From Paracoccaceae bacterium (lineage in GTDB: Bacteria; Pseudomonadota; Alphaproteobacteria; Rhodobacterales; Rhodobacteraceae), in contig JAMWZF010000106.1 of the NCBI GenBank assembly GCA_024304875.1, positions 1 to 8,994 of the forward strand: DNA of 8,994 bases, in the 5' to 3' direction. The notes beneath the pieces were generated by a model. That model searched no databases. It was not told the DNA's origin and was given only the letters and a program-made list of their open reading frames with translations. The stretch's first letter is position 1; each line of letters begins with the position of its first letter. The position numbers and the translations under genes are program-made. This document shows positions 5,770 to 8,994 of the stretch, piece after piece.

Positions 5770-6684
5770 ATGCTGACCGTTGGCGTCTACGGCACGGCCT
5801 TCTGGGCCGACCACGTCCACCTGCCCGGATACCGCGACCATCCCGAGGTGGAGCTGGTCGGCGTCTGCGGCCGCCGCCCCGAGCCGACCCGCGCCCTGGC
5901 CGACCGGTTCGGCATCGCCGCCTTCGGGTCCTTCGACGAGATGCTGGCACAGGTCGACGTGGTCAGCCTCGCCGTGCCTCCCTCGGTCCAGCCCGAACTG
6001 GCGACCCGCGCCGCCGAGGCGGGAAAGCACCTGATGCTGGAAAAGCCCCTCGCCGCGGACCTAGCCACGGCCGAGCGCCTCTGTGCGGCGATCGAAGCGG
6101 GTGGCGGCGCGGCGGTCTGCTTCCTGACCCGGCTCTTCGTGCCGGCGGTGGCCGACTTCATGGCCACGGCGCCGGATTTCGGGGCCAGGACCGCCGAGGC
6201 CGAGTTCCGCTCCGGCGCGCTTCTCGAAGGCAGCCCCTATGCCACGTCCGACTGGCGGCAGGACGAACGCGGCGTGCTCTGGGATGCGACGCCCCATCCG
6301 ATCTCGGTGCTGGTCCAGTCCTGCGGTCCGGTGACGGAGGTTACTGCCGAGATAGTCGGGCGCGGCCATGTCGTGCTAACGGGGAGCCACGCGGGCGGCG
6401 CCGAGTCCCGGATCGAGGTCGACCTCGCCGATCCGACGACGACGCTGACCGAGCGCTACAGGCTCTACCGGGGCGAGGACCGGATCGACCTCGCCGAGTT
6501 CCCCTACGACCGCAACGAAGCCTTCTCCAACGCGATCGGCACCCTCGTCGCGCGCGTGGCCGACGGCGGCGCGGCGGGGCGCGACCTGGACCTGCCGATG
6601 CACATCATGCGCATCCTGGACGCCGCGGCGGCCAGCCTCGACCACGGGGGCCGGGTGACGGTCGCAGGCGCCGCCGCCGGCTGA
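5770..6684 (+). CDS. Gfo/Idh/MocA-family NAD(P)-dependent oxidoreductase
   Basis: A 304-residue cytoplasmic dehydrogenase, somewhat shorter than most family members (about 330-380). The N-terminal Rossmann fold begins LTVGVYGTAFWADHVHLPGY. The dinucleotide loop reads G8-T9-A10-F-W-A, where GxG is usual, so the second Gly is Ala. EKPLA (91-95) carries the conserved catalytic or substrate lysine K92. DATPHPISVLV (172-182) supplies D172 and H176, the acid/His pair typical of sugar and inositol dehydrogenases. The family oxidises or reduces hydroxyls on sugars, inositols and sugar acids. AAGGAGA at 5758-5764 precedes the ATG at 5770. It is the last gene of the TRAP operon, so its substrate is probably the imported compound or its first derivative. 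Confidence 0.9.
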   Translation: MLTVGVYGTAFWADHVHLPGYRDHPEVELVGVCGRRPEPTRALADRFGIAAFGSFDEMLAQVDVVSLAVPPSVQPELATRAAEAGKHLMLEKPLAADLATAERLCAAIEAGGGAAVCFLTRLFVPAVADFMATAPDFGARTAEAEFRSGALLEGSPYATSDWRQDERGVLWDATPHPISVLVQSCGPVTEVTAEIVGRGHVVLTGSHAGGAESRIEVDLADPTTTLTERYRLYRGEDRIDLAEFPYDRNEAFSNAIGTLVARVADGGAAGRDLDLPMHIMRILDAAAASLDHGGRVTVAGAAAG

Positions 6685-6692
6685 CGCCGGCG
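6675..6692 (+). terminator. Hairpin carrying the stop codon of the TRAP operon in its loop
   Basis: CGCCGGC (6675-6681) pairs perfectly with GCCGGCG (6686-6692) around a TGAC tetraloop; TGA (6682-6684) is the stop of the Gfo/Idh gene. It lies at the convergent junction with the minus-strand operon and may act as a non-canonical terminator. No T-tract follows. Confidence 0.45.
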
Positions 6693-6695
6693 CCC

Positions 6696-6713
6696 GGCGG
6701 GCCTCAGCCCGCC
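6696..6713 (-). terminator. Hairpin carrying the stop codon of the minus-strand operon in its loop
   Basis: GGCGGGC (6696-6702) pairs perfectly with GCCCGCC (6707-6713) around a CTCA tetraloop. Read on the minus strand, the loop is TGAG and contains the TGA stop of the dehydratase gene (6704-6706). It sits three bases from the facing hairpin. On the plus strand a mildly T-rich run (TCGTCGTTGTCC) follows, so the pair may form a bidirectional terminator. Confidence 0.45.
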
Positions 6714-7813
6714 TCGTCGTTGTCCTTGATGAAGTCCATGTCGAGCGCGAGGCCGAGCCCCGGCAGGTCCGGGATCGTCATCACCCCGTTCACCGGCACC
6801 GGCGCGTCCTTGAACACCTGCCCGGTGATCTCTTCGAAGATGCGCAGCCGTTCGAGGAACACGATGCTTCCCATCGCGCCGGCCAGCTGCAGGTGCAGGT
6901 TCTCCATCGCGTGCGGGGCGAACTTGAGGTTCCAGGCCTCGGTCATGGCGGCAATCTTGACCATCTCGGTATAGCCGCCCGCCCGCGCCCCATCGAGCTG
7001 GACGATGTCGACGGCGTCGTTCAGCAGCAGGTCGCGCAGGCCGAACTTGGTGTACTCGTGCTCGCCCGTGGCCAGCGGGATGTCGGTACCCTGCTTGAAC
7101 CGGGCGAGGCCCGGCAGATCGTCGGCGAAGACCGGCTCCTCGAAGAGATAGATGTTGTACTCCTTCACCCGGTTGGCGACTTGCACCGCGGTGGCCGCGT
7201 CCCAGCAGTTGTTGGCATCCAGCAGCAGGTCGATGTCGGGGCCCACGGCCTCGCGCACCTTGCGGACGCGGGTGACGTCGCGGTTCGGGTTCCGGCCGCC
7301 CTCGACGCCCAGCTTGAACTTGATGGCGGTGTAGCCCTGGGAGACCATGTCGGTCATCTCGGCCACCAGTTCCTCGTCCGAATAGGAGGCCCAGCCGCCA
7401 CTGGCGTAGACCGGGATCTCGGTCCGGTTGCCGCCGAGCAGGCGGTAGATCGGCACGTCGAAGGCCTTGCCCTTGATGTCCCAGAGCGCGGCATCCACGG
7501 CGCTGAGGGCGCAGAAGGTCATCCCCTTGCGGCCCACCCCGCGCAGGTAATGGAACATCTCGGTCCAGATCGCCTCGGTCTCGAGCGGGTCGCGCCCGAT
7601 CAGCCGGGGGGCGATGGCCTTCTGAACCACCGCGCAGGTCCCCTCGCCGCCGACCTCGTTGTAGGTCACGCCGATGCCCTCGATCCCGCTTTTCGTCGTG
7701 ATGCGGACGATCAGGTAGCCCAGCTTGTCGACCTTGCGAGTGGCGTCGGCCAGCTGGCCGGGCACCGGCATCGAGACGAGGTGGACTTGGACGTTGTCGA
7801 TGGTGTCGCGCAT
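6704..7813 (-). CDS. Enolase-superfamily dehydratase, mandelate racemase subgroup
   Basis: A 369-residue cytoplasmic enzyme with the complete mandelate-racemase-type active site: K165 and K167 (AIKFKLG, the KxK motif), metal ligands D199 (LLLDANN), E225 (LFEEPV) and E251 (TGEHEYTK), and the D274 (VQLDGARAGG) / H301 (FAPHAMENLH) dyad. The N-terminal capping domain is residues 1 to about 130. In this subgroup the enzyme pulls a proton next to the carboxylate of a sugar acid. Most acid-sugar members then eliminate water to a 2-keto-3-deoxy sugar acid, with Mg2+; racemases are the alternative. Specificity (galactonate, gluconate, fuconate, arabinonate, galactarate and others) cannot be read. The ATG at 7813 is preferred, because codons further upstream in the frame lie over the GMC gene. 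A purine-rich GAGAGAG precedes it. The gene follows the GMC gene after 41 bases, so both are probably one operon, convergent with the TRAP operon. Confidence 0.93.
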   Translation of the reverse strand: MRDTIDNVQVHLVSMPVPGQLADATRKVDKLGYLIVRITTKSGIEGIGVTYNEVGGEGTCAVVQKAIAPRLIGRDPLETEAIWTEMFHYLRGVGRKGMTFCALSAVDAALWDIKGKAFDVPIYRLLGGNRTEIPVYASGGWASYSDEELVAEMTDMVSQGYTAIKFKLGVEGGRNPNRDVTRVRKVREAVGPDIDLLLDANNCWDAATAVQVANRVKEYNIYLFEEPVFADDLPGLARFKQGTDIPLATGEHEYTKFGLRDLLLNDAVDIVQLDGARAGGYTEMVKIAAMTEAWNLKFAPHAMENLHLQLAGAMGSIVFLERLRIFEEITGQVFKDAPVPVNGVMTIPDLPGLGLALDMDFIKDNDEAG

Positions 7814-7854
7814 TGAGCTCTCTCTTGGTCTTTGGCCGGGCGGTGCCGGCAGGG

Positions 7855-8994
7855 TCAGGTCCAGGTGGTCAGAAGGTGGTCGGCGATGCGGAAGGCGAGC
7901 GCCATGATCGTCAGCACCGGGTTGTAGCCGCCGTTCGTGGGATGCAGCGAGGCGTCCGAGACGAAGAGATTCTCGTGCCCCCAGACCCGGCCGAAAGGAT
8001 CGGTGACCGAGGTCGCGGGGTCCGTGCCCATCCGGCAGGTGCCGGCCTGGTGCTGGTAGGCCGACAGCCGCCGCGCCGCTCGCCCGCCCCAGGTCCGCGT
8101 CGCGCCGGCGGCGGTCAGCCACTCCGTCGCCCGGTCCAGCATCACGTCGGCGGTGCGCAGGGTCTCCATGTGGACCTGCCCCGACATCCGCGCGACCGGC
8201 AGGCCGCAGTCGTCGTGCACCGCGGGGTCCAATGTCACCCGGCAGGACGGGTCGGGGATCTCGTGCACCGGCCCGCGAATCTGGGTCACACGGGGGTAGG
8301 CGTGATGCATGAAGGCCTCGGCCTCGGCCCCCCACCGGCGCTGGTCCGGCGGCCAAGCCTGCTTCCGGAAGATGATGGGCGGCATCACGAAGTCGTCCGC
8401 GAGAAGCCCGCCGCCGATGACGCCCGGGTTGCCGTGGACGTAGTCGGTGGTGGCGATGGTCACGCCGGGGCCGCGGTCGGCATAGACGGTCTCCTCGAAG
8501 AGGCCATAGGCCCCCGCGTAGAAATGCCCCTGCAGGTTCCGCCCCACCAGCCCCGCGCCGTTGCCGAGGCCCTCCGGTTCCCGCGCGGTGGCGGAGAGGA
8601 GAAGCAGGCGGGCGGTCTCGATTGCGCCGGCGGAAAGGACGATCCTTCGTGCGCGGAGCTTCCGGCGTGTCGGCGTGCCTTCGGGCCCACGTGTCTCGAT
8701 CTCGACCCCCGTCGCCCGTCCGCTGTCGTCCGTCACGATCCGCAAGGCTCGGGTCTCGGACAGGAGAGTCAGGTTGCCGGTCGCCAGCGCTTTGGGCAGC
8801 ACGGTATTCTGCACGCCGTTCTTGGCATCGACGGGGCAGGCGAAGCCGACGCATGTGCCGCAGCCGACGCAGGCCGGACGCCCGGCGCGGGGCGCGGTGT
8901 TCACCAGGAGAGGCGGCGTGAAGGTCGACAGGCCGAGGCGCCTCGCGCCCTCGCGCAGGACGCCGGTGCCGGGGTTGGGGGGAAGGGGAGGCAG
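7855..8994 (-). CDS. GMC-family flavoprotein oxidoreductase, partial (N-terminus outside window)
   Basis: The last 379 residues of a GMC oxidoreductase related to gluconate 2-dehydrogenase and other FAD-dependent polyol/sugar dehydrogenases. The frame is open to the window edge; the N-terminal FAD-binding GxGxxG part is missing. An internal GTG at 8904 is not the start, since the upstream in-frame residues LPPLPPNPGTGVLREGARRL continue the family sequence. Visible blocks are a cysteine motif CVGCGTCVGFACPVDAKNG at fragment residues 42-60, LSAGAIETARLLLLS (the GMC signature region), and the C-terminal domain with H315 (YQHQAGTCRMG) and N358 (GGYNPVLTIMALAFRIADHL), the usual catalytic His/Asn pair. 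The enzyme would oxidise an alcohol group of a sugar, polyol or sugar acid, passing electrons to a quinone or cytochrome rather than O2 (inferred from the family). The localisation signal, if any, is off-window. It is probably co-transcribed with the dehydratase downstream. Confidence 0.92.
   Translation of the reverse strand: MPPLPPNPGTGVLREGARRLGLSTFTPPLLVNTAPRAGRPACVGCGTCVGFACPVDAKNGVQNTVLPKALATGNLTLLSETRALRIVTDDSGRATGVEIETRGPEGTPTRRKLRARRIVLSAGAIETARLLLLSATAREPEGLGNGAGLVGRNLQGHFYAGAYGLFEETVYADRGPGVTIATTDYVHGNPGVIGGGLLADDFVMPPIIFRKQAWPPDQRRWGAEAEAFMHHAYPRVTQIRGPVHEIPDPSCRVTLDPAVHDDCGLPVARMSGQVHMETLRTADVMLDRATEWLTAAGATRTWGGRAARRLSAYQHQAGTCRMGTDPATSVTDPFGRVWGHENLFVSDASLHPTNGGYNPVLTIMALAFRIADHLLTTWT

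Noticed and set aside
7814..8854. In-frame N-terminal extension of the dehydratase, which would give a 716-residue fusion
   Set aside because: The extension overlaps the GMC gene in another frame and reads as Arg/Pro-rich noise. The family-length dehydratase begins at the ATG at 7813, with its normal N-terminal domain.

Overview
The window is GC-rich throughout (roughly two thirds G+C by eye), densely packed and strongly third-position GC biased. The genes are of types common in Alphaproteobacteria: a DctP-DctQ-DctM TRAP transporter set, a pentulose-type FGGY kinase, a fucose-isomerase-family enzyme, a Gfo/Idh/MocA oxidoreductase, an enolase-superfamily dehydratase and a GMC oxidoreductase. 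A Rhodobacteraceae-like or Rhizobiales-like host is the best guess. It rests on gene content and composition only, because no rRNA or other phylogenetic marker is present.

Layout. (1) Bases 1-1802, plus strand: the 3' end of an FGGY sugar kinase, overlapping by four bases (ATGA) a 528-residue L-fucose/L-arabinose isomerase-family protein. Together they look like the end of an isomerase-plus-kinase operon for a pentose or deoxyhexose. (2) Bases 1803-2132: a non-coding control region of about 330 bp. It has two LacI-family-like palindromic operators whose centres are 201 bp apart; the downstream one sits just behind a perfect TTGACA -35 box. (3) Bases 2133-6684, plus strand: a five-gene operon dctP, dctQ, dctM, a HAD hydrolase gene and a Gfo/Idh/MocA dehydrogenase gene. 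(4) Bases 6675-6713: the convergent junction. Two tandem 7-bp hairpins with tetraloops each hold one of the two facing stop codons in the loop. (5) Bases 6704-8994, minus strand: a mandelate-racemase-subgroup acid-sugar dehydratase, and upstream of it a GMC flavoprotein oxidoreductase that runs off the right edge.

How the genes may work together (inference): the operon looks like a sugar or sugar-acid catabolic locus. The TRAP system would import the substrate, and the binding protein carries the arginine that in other TRAP systems holds a substrate carboxylate. The GMC enzyme and the Gfo/Idh enzyme would oxidise a sugar or polyol to a lactone, aldonate or keto-sugar, and the enolase-family enzyme would dehydrate an aldonate to a 2-keto-3-deoxy acid. 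The isomerase and kinase would handle a neutral sugar through a phosphorylated ketose. The HAD protein is unplaced. The LacI-type regulator, any aldolase or KDG kinase, and the rest of the kinase and GMC genes lie outside the window. The combination is plausible as a pathway, but I cannot name the substrate. No RNA genes, CRISPR arrays, insertion sequences, phage genes or defence genes were seen.
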